In this document: piece after piece, positions 27,788-36,713 of the stretch
Position numbering within the stretch: position 1 is the first letter of the stretch
Layout of the letters: each line of letters starts with the position of its first letter
The notes under the pieces: generated by a model
Told to the model about the DNA's origin: nothing
Database searches by the model: none
What the model saw: the letters and a program-made list of their open reading frames with translations, nothing else
NCBI RefSeq assembly: GCF_026240905.1
Contig: NZ_JAPEVI010000003.1
Span: 3,100,001 to 3,164,000, forward strand
Direction: 5' to 3'
Origin: Roseibium salinum
Lineage (GTDB): Bacteria; Pseudomonadota; Alphaproteobacteria; Rhizobiales; Stappiaceae
DNA: 64,000 nt
Made by a program: the position numbers and the translations under genes

Positions 27788-29663
27788 CGCTGAGCTCCGA
27801 CACTGGCGGCCAGTTCCTCGTCGTACCACCAGATGGTCGGGAAGCCGTGCGTGTACTCCGGAATGTTATCCGGACGACCAAAGCGGTTCCAGCGGGCCGT
27901 GCGAAAGACCCCGGAATACCACTGCGGGATGACGAAGTTATGGTGCATGAGCACGCGGTCGAGAGCGTGCGTGGCCGCGACCAGCGTCTCACGGTCGTCC
28001 GCAAAGATCAGCTTTTGGATCAGCGCATCGATGCCGGGGTCCTTGATGCCCGCATAATTGAAGGATTGCTGCTGGTCGGCGGCCGCGGACCCCCAGTAGT
28101 CACGCTGTTCGTTGCCAGGTGAAAGGGATTGCGCCCACCCAAGCGTGGTCATTTCAAAGTCACGGCTGCGAATACGGTTCGTGTATTGGGGCGTGTCCAG
28201 AATCCGAAGCCTGAGATCGATGCCGAGTCTTTTCAGGTTCTGGGCATAGGGGAGAACATAGCGCTCGCTGTTCGGGTCGTTGTCGACGAACTCGATCGTG
28301 AACGGCTCTCCCGTTGCGCGGTTGACCAGCGTATTGCCCCTCAGTTCGTAACCTGCCTCCTGGAGCAGGCTCAGCGCCTTGCGCAGGTTCGAGCGAAGCT
28401 TTTGAGGATCGCCGTTCACGGGGTTCTCGTAAACTTCCGTGAATACTTCTTCGGGAATCAGATCGCGAACGCTTTCCAGGATCTCGAGTTCCTTGCCTTC
28501 CGGCAGTCCCGAGTGAGCGAGTTCCGTTCCCGCGAAATAGGAAGCCGTTCGATTATACTGGTCATAGAAGGCGGTGCGATTGATTGATTCAAAATCGAAT
28601 GCCAGGTTCAAAGCGCGGCGGACACGTTCATCGCTGAATTTTTCCAGACGTAGATTGGGGACGAAGGCCTGCATGATGCCGCGCCCCTCGTCCGGGAACT
28701 TTTCCAGTATGATCTGGCCGTTTTCGACTGGAGGCACCTGATAGCCGGTTGCCCAGTTCTTTGCGACATTCTCGGAGCGCCAGTCATACTGATCGCCCTT
28801 GAATGCCTCGAGCAGAACGGTCTGGTCGCGATAGGAATCGTACTGGATCTCATCGAAATTGTAGGTTCCCACGCGAATGGGCAGGTCTTTCCCCCAGTAG
28901 TCTTCGACCCGTTGGTACGTAACGCGTCGATTGGGTTCGAAACTCCCGATCTTGTAGGGACCCGAGCCCAGCGGCGGCTCCAACAGGCTGCCGCCGATGT
29001 CCCTCTGGTTTCCGTCGTCTCCGGTTCCGGTCCACCAGTGTTTCGGCAGCACCAGCAACTGGCCCAGGATATGCGGCAGTTCCCTGTTTCCCGTCGTGTC
29101 GAATTCAAAGCGCACGACCCCGTCCGGGAGCGCCTGTGCCGACTTGACGTTCTGATAGTAGAACTTCTTGCGCGGATCCAGTTCGGTCGCCTTTTCAAAC
29201 GACCAGACAACGTCTTCCGGTGTAATCGCCTGGCCGTCATGCCATTTCGCGTCGGGGTTCAGCCGGTATTCGACCCAGGAATAGTCCTCGGGATATCTGA
29301 CCGCCTCTGCAATGACCCCGTATTGCGCGCTGATGTCGTCTTCGTCCAGCGCCTGCTCCATGAGGGTTTCATAGATCAGTCCGATGCCGGGAGCGATGCT
29401 TCCCTTCGGAAGAATGGGGTTGAACGTATCGAAGCCTCCGATGCTCGATAGCCGGACCTTCCCCCCTTGGGCGCATCCGGTTCCACATAGTTGAAGTGTT
29501 CGACGTCAGGGCTGTAGCGCGGTTCTCCGGTCAGTGCCGTGGCATGCCGCCACTGCGGCTCGGCTGATTGCCCGTAAGCCAGGTTCAACCCCGTCATGGA
29601 CACAACGCCTGCCAGCACAGCTTTCGCTGCTGTCGATTTCAAACCGCGCCAAGTGAACACCAT
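27784..29663 (-). CDS. Second peptide-binding protein (family 5, YejA type), frame broken at a G run
   Basis: This is the first gene of the transporter operon. The N-terminal part encodes a Sec signal peptide (AVLAGVVSMTGLNLAYGQ) and the start of the mature protein to VEPDAPKGG. From there the frame is lost at a run of six C on the plus strand (29461-29466). Adding one base joins it to KVRLSSIGGFDTFNPILPKG and to the long second part (YGVIAEAVRYPEDYSWVEYRL, KWHDGQAITPEDVVWSF, ending AASVGAQR), giving 626 residues. It is a paralogue of the next gene, downstream in the operon. The clean continuation suggests sequence error, but real inactivation of a redundant binding protein is possible. Confidence 0.9.
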
Positions 29664-29769
29664 CGGCTTCTCCGTCCCTCCGCTTTTATCCCAATTTTGC
29701 AGATCTCTAACGCTAACTTAGGCACCAGCCGCCCCCACGTCACCTGCTGGTTGCCCATATGACAGAAAT

Positions 29770-31203
29770 TTAACCTGCCTGGGGAACGCCGCCGTCGGGC
29801 AAATCCCTCGGGCCCTGCTTCGAATTGGCCTTCTGGGCATACATCCGGTTGTCCGCGATCCTCAGCAGATCTTCCACCGTTCCGGCATCCGCGGGGAAAC
29901 TCGCGTTGCCGATACTGGCCCTCATGTCGATCCTGGCTCCGGAAAACTCGAAGACCACGGAGATACATTCCAACAGCCGCGTCAGGAACGCTTCCTTTTC
30001 GTGACGGCGCATTGTGCCAGGGGTCAGGACGATGAACTCGTCGCCGCCGACCCGGGCAACCGTGTCCGTCTGACGGGTCTCGACCTGCAGCCGCCGGCCG
30101 ACTTCGATCAGCAGCTGATCGCCCACCGCATGGCCGTAGCTGTCGTTGACGGGCTTGAAGGCATCCAGATCCACGTAGAAGATTTCAAACCCCACCCCGG
30201 ACCGCTCGCACATGCTTGCAAGCTGGAGCATGCGTTCCTCCAGAAGGCGCCGGTTTGCCAGGCCGGTGAGCGGGTCGTGGAGGGCCATGGAGCGGACCTT
30301 GTAGACCTCATTGATCAGAAGAAACGCCATCGTGCCGAAGACCAGGGAAATCAGGCTGCCGGCCAGTTGGGTGAACCAGACCTGGCTGCCGGTATTCGTC
30401 CAGCCGGTCTCCGGATAGCCGATCAGTTCCCAATTAAGCCCTCCGGGAAGATGAAGGGGAAGCGCGATATGGTCCTTGTCGAGAATGGCCGGGCTGCCGA
30501 ACGTGACGCTGGCCGCGCCGACTGCGTTCTTGTTGAGAACCGCCGTGCGGAGCCCGCCGACACCATCCTTGAGGCCCGCGGCCGACATCAGGCCGTCCTC
30601 ATCGAGGACGAGGGTCGCTATACCCCAGTAGCTCCGGTCCTTGATCGGCTGGCCGGGAAAGGCCGGCAGGAAAACCGGTATCCGGATCACGAGCGCCCGG
30701 CCGCCCTGGACGAGATCCAGCGGGCCGGCAATTACCACTTCGCGCTTCGTCATGGCCTCGCGGATCGCCGGCCATTGCGAAGAGTTCATCCGGTAGTTCA
30801 GGCCGAGCGCCGCCTCGTTGGGTTCCTGCGGATAAACGCCACGAAGGATGTTGTTGGGTGCAAGCCCGATTGACCGGATGGACGGGTTTTCCTCAACCAG
30901 ATCGGCAGCGATCTTCAGATAGTCCGCCATGTCGAACGGCTTGTCGCCCAGTTGCGCGACATAGGCCCTGATGCCGAGCCCGTGAGCAACCGTCCGGCTG
31001 ATCTCCCGCTCAAGGCGCGCGCGCGCCTCGGACAATTCAGCCGTTGCTTCGCGCTTGTGCTGGGCAACCAGCCCGTTGCGCACAAGCTGGCCGACATGCG
31101 CCGTGACTGCAATGCCGGCGAAAAAACAAACGCCCGCTACAATGGACGCGGCAAGCGTTCCACTCGACTTCGAAAAGATACGCCGTGTCAGATGAGCTCC
31201 CAT
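29770..31203 (-). CDS. Membrane diguanylate cyclase with CHASE-like sensor
   Basis: The 477-residue protein has a first transmembrane helix (AASIVAGVCFFAGIAVTAHVG) and a periplasmic CHASE-type domain of about 220 residues with IRSIGLAPNNILRGVYP and YRMNSSQWPAIREAM. A second helix (LAGSLISLVFGTMAFLLI) leads to a GGDEF domain beginning DPLTGLANRRLLEERM. The active site is VARVGGDEFIVL, and RQTD just before it is a complete inhibitory I-site (R-x-x-D). It should make cyclic di-GMP in response to an external ligand, with product feedback. It is transcribed alone from a recognisable promoter. Confidence 0.92.
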   Translation of the reverse strand: MGAHLTRRIFSKSSGTLAASIVAGVCFFAGIAVTAHVGQLVRNGLVAQHKREATAELSEARARLEREISRTVAHGLGIRAYVAQLGDKPFDMADYLKIAADLVEENPSIRSIGLAPNNILRGVYPQEPNEAALGLNYRMNSSQWPAIREAMTKREVVIAGPLDLVQGGRALVIRIPVFLPAFPGQPIKDRSYWGIATLVLDEDGLMSAAGLKDGVGGLRTAVLNKNAVGAASVTFGSPAILDKDHIALPLHLPGGLNWELIGYPETGWTNTGSQVWFTQLAGSLISLVFGTMAFLLINEVYKVRSMALHDPLTGLANRRLLEERMLQLASMCERSGVGFEIFYVDLDAFKPVNDSYGHAVGDQLLIEVGRRLQVETRQTDTVARVGGDEFIVLTPGTMRRHEKEAFLTRLLECISVVFEFSGARIDMRASIGNASFPADAGTVEDLLRIADNRMYAQKANSKQGPRDLPDGGVPQAG

Positions 31204-31235
31204 ATGGTTCTCGCCTGTCCCTCGCCCGCACCGAT

Positions 31236-31265
31236 ACTATACTACGAGGCACAAGAAAATGTTAA
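31236..31265 (-). promoter_or_regulatory. Promoter of the CHASE-GGDEF gene
   Basis: On the minus strand TTAACA (31260-31265) and TATAGT (31236-31241) lie 18 bases apart, about 33 bases before the ATG. Confidence 0.55.
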
Positions 31266-31283
31266 ATTTTCATGCCGCCAAAG

Positions 31284-31314
31284 TAAAAAAAGCCGGATAT
31301 TTAATCCGGCTTTT
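31284..31314 (-). terminator. Terminator of the cytochrome c gene
   Basis: An 11-bp stem AAAAGCCGGAT/ATCCGGCTTTT with a five-base loop is followed on the minus strand by a run of T. It lies 37 bases past the cytochrome stop and just before the promoter of the next gene. Confidence 0.85.
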
Positions 31315-31350
31315 CGTTCTTCATATATATTTTAAGCTTTCGCCTGGAAT

Positions 31351-31902
31351 TTACTCTCCAGGCAGAGGTTGAGGCGAGTCAGCCTGCTGACGAAGATAGG
31401 CGATTATGTCCGCCCGGTCTTCGGGTTTGCGCAAACCGGCAAAGCCCATGGACGTGCCGCTCACGTAGCCCTTCGGGTCGGCCAGGAAATGATCCAGCTC
31501 TTCATAGGTCCACGCGGGCTGTTCCTCGCCGAACTGCGCCATCGCCGCAGAATAGCTGAACCCGTCCACACCGCCGGGCTTCCGGCCGACAACGTTCCAC
31601 AGGGCCGGCCCGACCTTGTTGGCGCCGCCCTGTTCAAATGTGTGGCAGGCCTGGCATTTCTTGGCGACATTCTCGCCAGCGTCGGCGGACGCTTCGATCA
31701 GGCGTTCGGAGATCGGTGCCACCTCCGGAACCGCTTCCACTTCCGAAGTCGCATCTTCTTCGGAGGCAACGACGATCTCATATCCCGGCTCGCCGGGAAT
31801 GGTCGGCTCGAAGATTATGTCGGATACGATTCCAACACCCATTGTCAGAATAAGCACCATCAGGACCGCGCCGGCGGCCTTGTTCAGCGTGAAGGAATCC
31901 AT
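31351..31902 (-). CDS. Membrane-anchored cytochrome c (CycM-like)
   Basis: The 183-residue protein starts MDSFTLNKAAGAVLMVLILTMGVGIV, an uncleaved-looking anchor as in rhizobial CycM. An acidic, Ala/Glu-rich linker follows, then a class I cytochrome c domain with CQACH haem attachment and a distal methionine in SGTSMGFAGL. It would shuttle electrons to the terminal oxidase at the periplasmic face. The ATG at 31902 is chosen for the CycM-like start and GGAG four bases upstream; longer frames add up to 13 residues. It is divergent from kdsB. Confidence 0.88.
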   Translation of the reverse strand: MDSFTLNKAAGAVLMVLILTMGVGIVSDIIFEPTIPGEPGYEIVVASEEDATSEVEAVPEVAPISERLIEASADAGENVAKKCQACHTFEQGGANKVGPALWNVVGRKPGGVDGFSYSAAMAQFGEEQPAWTYEELDHFLADPKGYVSGTSMGFAGLRKPEDRADIIAYLRQQADSPQPLPGE

Positions 31903-31995
31903 TCTCTCCGGCTCCAAGCTCATACGCGTCCGGGCTCGCAATATGAGGCTGCGAACCCTATCAGCTTTTCAAAAGTCGCCGGAACCTAAAAATTT

Positions 31996-32023
31996 TTGAC
32001 CTTGCTGTCCATAGCTTTAAAAG
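31996..32023 (+). promoter_or_regulatory. Promoter of kdsB-pheA
   Basis: TTGACC (31996-32001) and TAAAAG (32018-32023) are 16 bases apart and about 65 bases before the kdsB start. Confidence 0.5.
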
Positions 32024-32088
32024 GACATCTGATACGACAAACGGACGCGGCAGGTGTTTTTCACGTCTTGCCGGGCCCGTCCGGCCCA

Positions 32089-32832
32089 ATGGAGACCCTC
32101 GTGACCGCTGCCCTTGTCCTGATTCCGGCCCGCCTCGCGGCGTCCCGCCTTCCCCGCAAACCGCTGGCCGATATTTGCGGAAAGCCAATGATCGTGCGGG
32201 TTCTCGAACAGGCCTTGAACGCGGATATCGGCCCCGTGGCCGTCGCCTGCGACGACAAGGACATCGCCGAAGCAGTCCGCGACAACGGCGGCACCGCCGT
32301 CATGACCAGACCCGACCATGCTTCGGGATCCGACCGCATCCATGAAGCCGCCGAGCTTCTGGACCCGGAACGGAAGCACGAATTCATCCTGAACGTGCAG
32401 GGGGACGTGCCGCTTATCGCCCCGGAGGCGATTCGGGCGGCGTTCGCTCCGCTGTCCAATCCGGAGGTTGCCATCGGCACGATCGCCACCGAACTCGATC
32501 CTGCATTTCGCGACGATCCGACATTCGTCAAGGCGATCATAACCCCGAATGGCCAGGGCCATCACCGCGCGCTTTATTTCACCCGCGCAACGGCCCCGAG
32601 CGGGGACGGCCCGCTGCATCACCATATCGGCATCTATGCCTACCGCCGCACCGCACTGGCCGATTTCGTCAGGCTGCCCCCCTCGCCGCTGGAGATGCGG
32701 GAGAAGCTGGAGCAGCTGCGGGCCCTGGAAGCGGGCATGCGCATCGACGTATCGATGATCGACAGCGCGCCGATGGACGTCAACACACCGGAAGACCTGG
32801 CACGCGCACGCGCGGCCTACCAATCACTTTGA
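32089..32832 (+). CDS. kdsB: 3-deoxy-manno-octulosonate cytidylyltransferase (CMP-KDO synthetase)
   Basis: KdsB activates KDO with CTP for lipopolysaccharide inner-core synthesis. The 247 residues contain the nucleotide-binding start ALVLIPARLAASRLPRKPL, CGKPMIVRVLEQA, DHASGSDRIHEA, ILNVQGDVPLI, LHHHIGIYAYRR and LEQLRALEAGMRIDV, the usual KdsB string. The ATG at 32089 matches the family start. It is followed by pheA after 28 bases. Confidence 0.95.
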   Translation: METLVTAALVLIPARLAASRLPRKPLADICGKPMIVRVLEQALNADIGPVAVACDDKDIAEAVRDNGGTAVMTRPDHASGSDRIHEAAELLDPERKHEFILNVQGDVPLIAPEAIRAAFAPLSNPEVAIGTIATELDPAFRDDPTFVKAIITPNGQGHHRALYFTRATAPSGDGPLHHHIGIYAYRRTALADFVRLPPSPLEMREKLEQLRALEAGMRIDVSMIDSAPMDVNTPEDLARARAAYQSL

Positions 32833-32860
32833 AGCAGGCTGCTGCAAGGCGGAAAGACCC

Positions 32861-33751
32861 ATGACCGACAGAAAAAGAATTGTATTCCAGGGAGAGACCG
32901 GCGCCAATTCGCACATGGCGTGCCGGAGCGTCTATCCCGACTATGAAGCCATCCCCTGCGCCACGTTCGAGGACTGCTTCTCCGCCATGGCGGACGGCTC
33001 GGCCGACCTCGCCATGATCCCGATCGAGAATTCGGTCGCCGGGCGCGTCGCGGACATTCACCACCTGCTGCCGAAATCGGACCTGCACATCATCGGCGAA
33101 TATTTCATGCCGATCCGCTTCCAGCTGATGGCGCCGAAAGGCGCGACGCTCGGCGGCCTGAAAAAGGTCCAGAGCCACATCCACGCCCTCGGCCAGTGCC
33201 GGAAGGTCATCCGCGAGCTGGGGCTGACGACGATCGTCGGCGGCGATACCGCGGGATCCGCCCGGCAGATCGCCGAACTGGGAGATCCGTCCGTCGCCGC
33301 GTTTGCCCCCGAGATGGCGGCCGAGATCTACGGCCTGGACATCCTGCGCCGCGATGTGGAGGACGAGGCGCACAACACGACGCGTTTCGTGATCCTGTCA
33401 CGGGACGAATTGCTGGCCGCGCATAACGGTCAGCCGGTCATCACCACCTTCGTTTTCCGAGTCCGCAACGTGCCGGCCGCCCTCTACAAGGCGCTTGGCG
33501 GATTTGCCACGAACGGGGTGAATATGACAAAACTGGAATCGTATCAGCTCGAAGGCCAGTTCTTCGCCTCCATGTTCTATGCAGATGTGGAAGGTCACCC
33601 GGACGATCCCGCGGTTGCCCTTGCGCTCGAGGAACTCGCCTTTTTCTGCGCAGAGCTGAACATTCTCGGCGTTTATCGCGCCAGTCCCTTCAGGGACAAG
33701 ATCAAGGAACCGGAAGCCAATCGCGCTCTGCGACCTAATCCCCATTCCTAA
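32861..33751 (+). CDS. pheA: Prephenate dehydratase
   Basis: PheA converts prephenate to phenylpyruvate in phenylalanine synthesis. The 296 residues have the periplasmic-binding-like catalytic domain (FQGETGANSHMACRSVYP, MIPIENSVAGRVADIHHLL, VQSHIHALGQC) with the catalytic Thr in AHNTTRFVI. A regulatory ACT domain near the C-terminus (NMTKLESYQLEGQFFASMFY) keeps the ESxP-like feedback region as ESYQ. There is no chorismate mutase domain, as usual in this order. It lies between kdsB and a PfkB kinase. Confidence 0.95.
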   Translation: MTDRKRIVFQGETGANSHMACRSVYPDYEAIPCATFEDCFSAMADGSADLAMIPIENSVAGRVADIHHLLPKSDLHIIGEYFMPIRFQLMAPKGATLGGLKKVQSHIHALGQCRKVIRELGLTTIVGGDTAGSARQIAELGDPSVAAFAPEMAAEIYGLDILRRDVEDEAHNTTRFVILSRDELLAAHNGQPVITTFVFRVRNVPAALYKALGGFATNGVNMTKLESYQLEGQFFASMFYADVEGHPDDPAVALALEELAFFCAELNILGVYRASPFRDKIKEPEANRALRPNPHS

Positions 33752-33781
33752 CGCCACACGTTGGCGCATTCAGAGGACCAT

Positions 33782-34783
33782 ATGACCGAAACGAGATTTG
33801 ACGCCCTGTGTATTGGTAATGCCATCTGCGACGTATTCGCGCATGTCGAAGAAGACTTCCTCCTCCGGGAGGACCTCGTCAAAGGCGCCATGCGCTTGAT
33901 CGATACGGAAGAGGCCGTGCGCCTTTTCGACAAGATGGGACAGACCGTCCGCATTTCGGGCGGCAGCGCCGGCAATACGGCTGCCGGAATCGCGTCGCTC
34001 GGCGGCAAGCCGGCCTATTTCGGCAAGGTTGCCGAAGACGAACTCGGCGATAGCTATTACCACGACATGAACGGCACGGGCGTCTACTTCAATACGCCGC
34101 GCCTGAGGGATTCCAACCCGACCGCACGCTCGATGATCCTGATCACGCCGGATGGCGAGCGGACCATGAACACCTATCTCGGCGCCTGTGTCGAATTCAC
34201 CCCCTCGGACGTCGACGAAGACGTCGTCGCGGCTTCCGCAGTCACCTATATGGAAGGGTATCTGTGGGATCCGGAAGAGGCCAAGAAGGCGTTCCTGAAA
34301 GCTGCGGAGATCGCTCACAAGAACGGCCGGAAAGTGGCCCTGACCCTGTCCGATTCCTTCTGCGTCGACCGCTATCGCAGCGAATTCCAGTCGCTCCTCA
34401 ACGAAAAGGTCGTCGATCTCCTGTTTGCCAACGAGCATGAGCTTCGCGCGCTTTACGAGACGTCGGATCTCGACACCGCCATCAACGCGGCCCGGGAGAC
34501 CGGTGCCCTGACGGCGCTCACCCTCGGCGAGAACGGGGCGATGGCGTTCAACAGGGAAGAGACGGTGAAGGTGTCCGCCCAGGCCATCGACAACGTGGTC
34601 GACCTGACCGGCGCGGGCGACCTGTTCGCCTCCGGGTTCCTGTTCGGCCTTGCCCGCGACTACTCGCTGAGCGATGCCACGTCACTCGGCTGCGTGTGCG
34701 CGGCAAATGTCATCACCCATGTCGGCGCCCGCCCGGAACGTCCGCTCAAGGACGTTGCCGCCCAGAGCGGGTTCGACATCTGA
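33782..34783 (+). CDS. PfkB-family sugar/nucleoside kinase (adenosine kinase-like)
   Basis: The 333-residue kinase has the ribokinase-fold signatures GGSAGNTAAGIASLGG near residue 60 and DLTGAGDLFASGFLFGLA near residue 280, with the catalytic Asp in GAGD. It is of the adenosine-kinase-like group common in alphaproteobacteria, for which adenosine or a ribo-sugar is the likely acceptor. The ATG at 33782 follows AGAGGA; it starts 30 bases after pheA and closes the operon at a strong terminator. Confidence 0.9.
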   Translation: MTETRFDALCIGNAICDVFAHVEEDFLLREDLVKGAMRLIDTEEAVRLFDKMGQTVRISGGSAGNTAAGIASLGGKPAYFGKVAEDELGDSYYHDMNGTGVYFNTPRLRDSNPTARSMILITPDGERTMNTYLGACVEFTPSDVDEDVVAASAVTYMEGYLWDPEEAKKAFLKAAEIAHKNGRKVALTLSDSFCVDRYRSEFQSLLNEKVVDLLFANEHELRALYETSDLDTAINAARETGALTALTLGENGAMAFNREETVKVSAQAIDNVVDLTGAGDLFASGFLFGLARDYSLSDATSLGCVCAANVITHVGARPERPLKDVAAQSGFDI

Positions 34784-34796
34784 ATCACAAAGCACG

Positions 34797-34829
34797 AGGG
34801 CGGTCAAACGACCGCCCTTTGTATTTTTC
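34797..34829 (+). terminator. Rho-independent terminator after the PfkB kinase
   Basis: A 9-bp stem AGGGCGGTC/GACCGCCCT with an AAAC loop runs into TTTGTATTTTT. It also separates the convergent gpmA. Confidence 0.9.
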
Positions 34830-35449
34830 TAGTCCGCCAGGTCCTGCACGCTCACGACACCGCCATTCTCGTCCAGGCGGTAGATGATCGGAGTGCCGGT
34901 GCCCAGTTCGCGCTTCAGGATTTCTTCCGGGCTGAGGTCCTCCAGCTCCATGATGAGCGCCCTGAGAGAGTTTCCGTGGGCGGCGACGATGGTCCGCTTG
35001 CCGGAGAGGACCCTGGGAAGGATCTCGGTCTTGTAATAGGGCAGCACGCGTTCGGCCGTCATCTTGAGGCTTTCGCCGCCCGGAGGCGGAACGTCATAGG
35101 ACCGTCGCCAGATATGCACCTGGTCCTCGCCGAATTTCTCGCGGGCCTCATCCTTGTTCATGCCGGTCAGGTCGCCATAGTCGCGCTCGTTCAGGGCCTG
35201 GTCCTTGATGGTCTCGAGACCCGTCTGGCCGAGCTCCTCCAGGATGACATCAAGGGTCTTCTGCGCCCGTGACAGGACGGAGGTGAAGGCCAGGTCGAAG
35301 GTCAGCTTCAGATCCCTGAGCTGCTCGCCGGCCTTGTGGGCTTCCGCAAGGCCCTGCTCTGTCAGACCCGGGTCTTTCCAGCCGGTGAACAGATTCTGCA
35401 AATTCCATTCGCTCTGTCCGTGACGGACAAGCACAAGAAGGCGATCCAT
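34829..35449 (-). CDS. gpmA: 2,3-bisphosphoglycerate-dependent phosphoglycerate mutase
   Basis: GpmA interconverts 3- and 2-phosphoglycerate in glycolysis and gluconeogenesis. The 206 residues start [21 protein letters not shown] with the phosphorylated His, then [31 protein letters not shown] and the second site [11 protein letters not shown]. The length is typical of the short dPGM form of Hyphomicrobiales. It follows dapB by 60 bases on the same strand. Confidence 0.95.
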   Translation of the reverse strand: MDRLLVLVRHGQSEWNLQNLFTGWKDPGLTEQGLAEAHKAGEQLRDLKLTFDLAFTSVLSRAQKTLDVILEELGQTGLETIKDQALNERDYGDLTGMNKDEAREKFGEDQVHIWRRSYDVPPPGGESLKMTAERVLPYYKTEILPRVLSGKRTIVAAHGNSLRALIMELEDLSPEEILKRELGTGTPIIYRLDENGGVVSVQDLAD

Positions 35450-35509
35450 GCCTTTCTCCTCAAGCTAACTGCGAGACCATTCCACGTTCTTCCAAACGCG
35501 GGACACGCC

Positions 35510-36322
35510 CTAATCGTTCAGGCCGAGCACGTCGGCCATCGAATAAAATCCCGGCTTCTGGTCGAACCCCCAGAGTGCCGCCTTGACGGCTCCACGCGCG
35601 AACAACTGGCGATCTTCGGCACGATGGGTCAGTTCGATCCGCTCGCCCTCGCCGGCGAAAATGACCGAATGCTCCCCGATCACCGATCCGCCGCGCAGCG
35701 TCGCGAAGCCGATATCGCCCGTCTTGCGCGGATCCATGATGCCGTCGCGGGAGCGCACGGAGCGCGCGGCAAGTTCGATGCCCCGGCCCTCGGCCGCGGC
35801 CTCGCCGAGCAGCAGGGCGGTTCCCGAAGGCGCGTCGATCTTGTGTTTGTGATGCATTTCAAGAACTTCGATATCGAAATCCGCATCGAGGGCGGCCGCT
35901 GCCCTGCGCACGAGACTGGCCAGCAGGTTGACGCCCAGGCTCATGTTGCCGGATTTGATGATCCGCGCATGGCGCGACGCCGCCAGCAGGGGTTCGTCCT
36001 CCCCCTCCGCCCAGCCGGTGGTGCCGATGACATGGACGATACGGGCCTGCGCCGCCAGTTCGGCGAACCACAGGCTTGCGGCCGGGGCGGTGAAGTCCAG
36101 CACCCCGTCAGCCGCGGCAAAGGCCGTCAGCGGATCGTCGGTCAGGGCAACGCCCAGTTTGCCGGTGCCGGCCAGTTCGCCGGCGTCCTGGCCGAGAAGA
36201 TCCGAGCCCTCCCGTTCGATCGCGGCGACGACTTCAGCTCCCGGGGTTTCGGTTACGGCACGGGTCAAAGCCCGGCCCATTCTGCCGCCGGCTCCAACCA
36301 CAACCAAGCGCATCTGCCCCAT
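35510..36322 (-). CDS. dapB: 4-hydroxy-tetrahydrodipicolinate reductase
   Basis: DapB works in the diaminopimelate/lysine pathway. The 270 residues have the dinucleotide-binding start [16 protein letters not shown], the substrate site [20 protein letters not shown], and [17 protein letters not shown] near the end. I chose the ATG at 36322, which has GAGG about seven bases upstream and gives the family N-terminus; the longer frame lacks support. Confidence 0.96.
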   Translation of the reverse strand: MGQMRLVVVGAGGRMGRALTRAVTETPGAEVVAAIEREGSDLLGQDAGELAGTGKLGVALTDDPLTAFAAADGVLDFTAPAASLWFAELAAQARIVHVIGTTGWAEGEDEPLLAASRHARIIKSGNMSLGVNLLASLVRRAAAALDADFDIEVLEMHHKHKIDAPSGTALLLGEAAAEGRGIELAARSVRSRDGIMDPRKTGDIGFATLRGGSVIGEHSVIFAGEGERIELTHRAEDRQLFARGAVKAALWGFDQKPGFYSMADVLGLND

Positions 36323-36713
36323 CGGGTTCCTCACATTCAACTCTCGCTGGGGGTATAGCAGTTTCGCCGATGGAGGCAAACGCTTGATGTCATCGTATTC
36401 CCGCAGGGCAAGCGCAACAAAACCCTCGTGAATTGTGGCAATCCACATGGATCCCAATCCAAGGTAAACAGCAAGACGAATCGCCTACAGCGTGTGAATA
36501 GATTCAAGGTTCTAATTCACCAAAGATAAACGCTGGGCCGTATACGCTCACACAAGTGGATTATTCGCTCTCACAAGTGTGGATGCAGGGGCAAGACTTC
36601 ATGTTCGGGACTTCGGACATCCGGCAGGCTGGAAGATCAACTCGTAGCGTAGACGACGCGCTTCGCGATAAGGCTGTCTCGCCTGCCCGGACCCGGGCGC
36701 AGAATGCTCCTGC
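36323..36713. other. Intergenic region between divergent dapB and the GGDEF-EAL gene, with a near-direct repeat
   Basis: No gene is seen in these 391 bases; they are more AT-rich in the middle. Two near-identical copies of a CGCTCACACAAGTGGAT-type sequence lie at 36545-36561 and 36566-36584, 21 bases apart, or two helical turns. They could be paired activator sites for the GGDEF-EAL gene. No clear -35/-10 pair was found for either gene. Confidence 0.4.
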
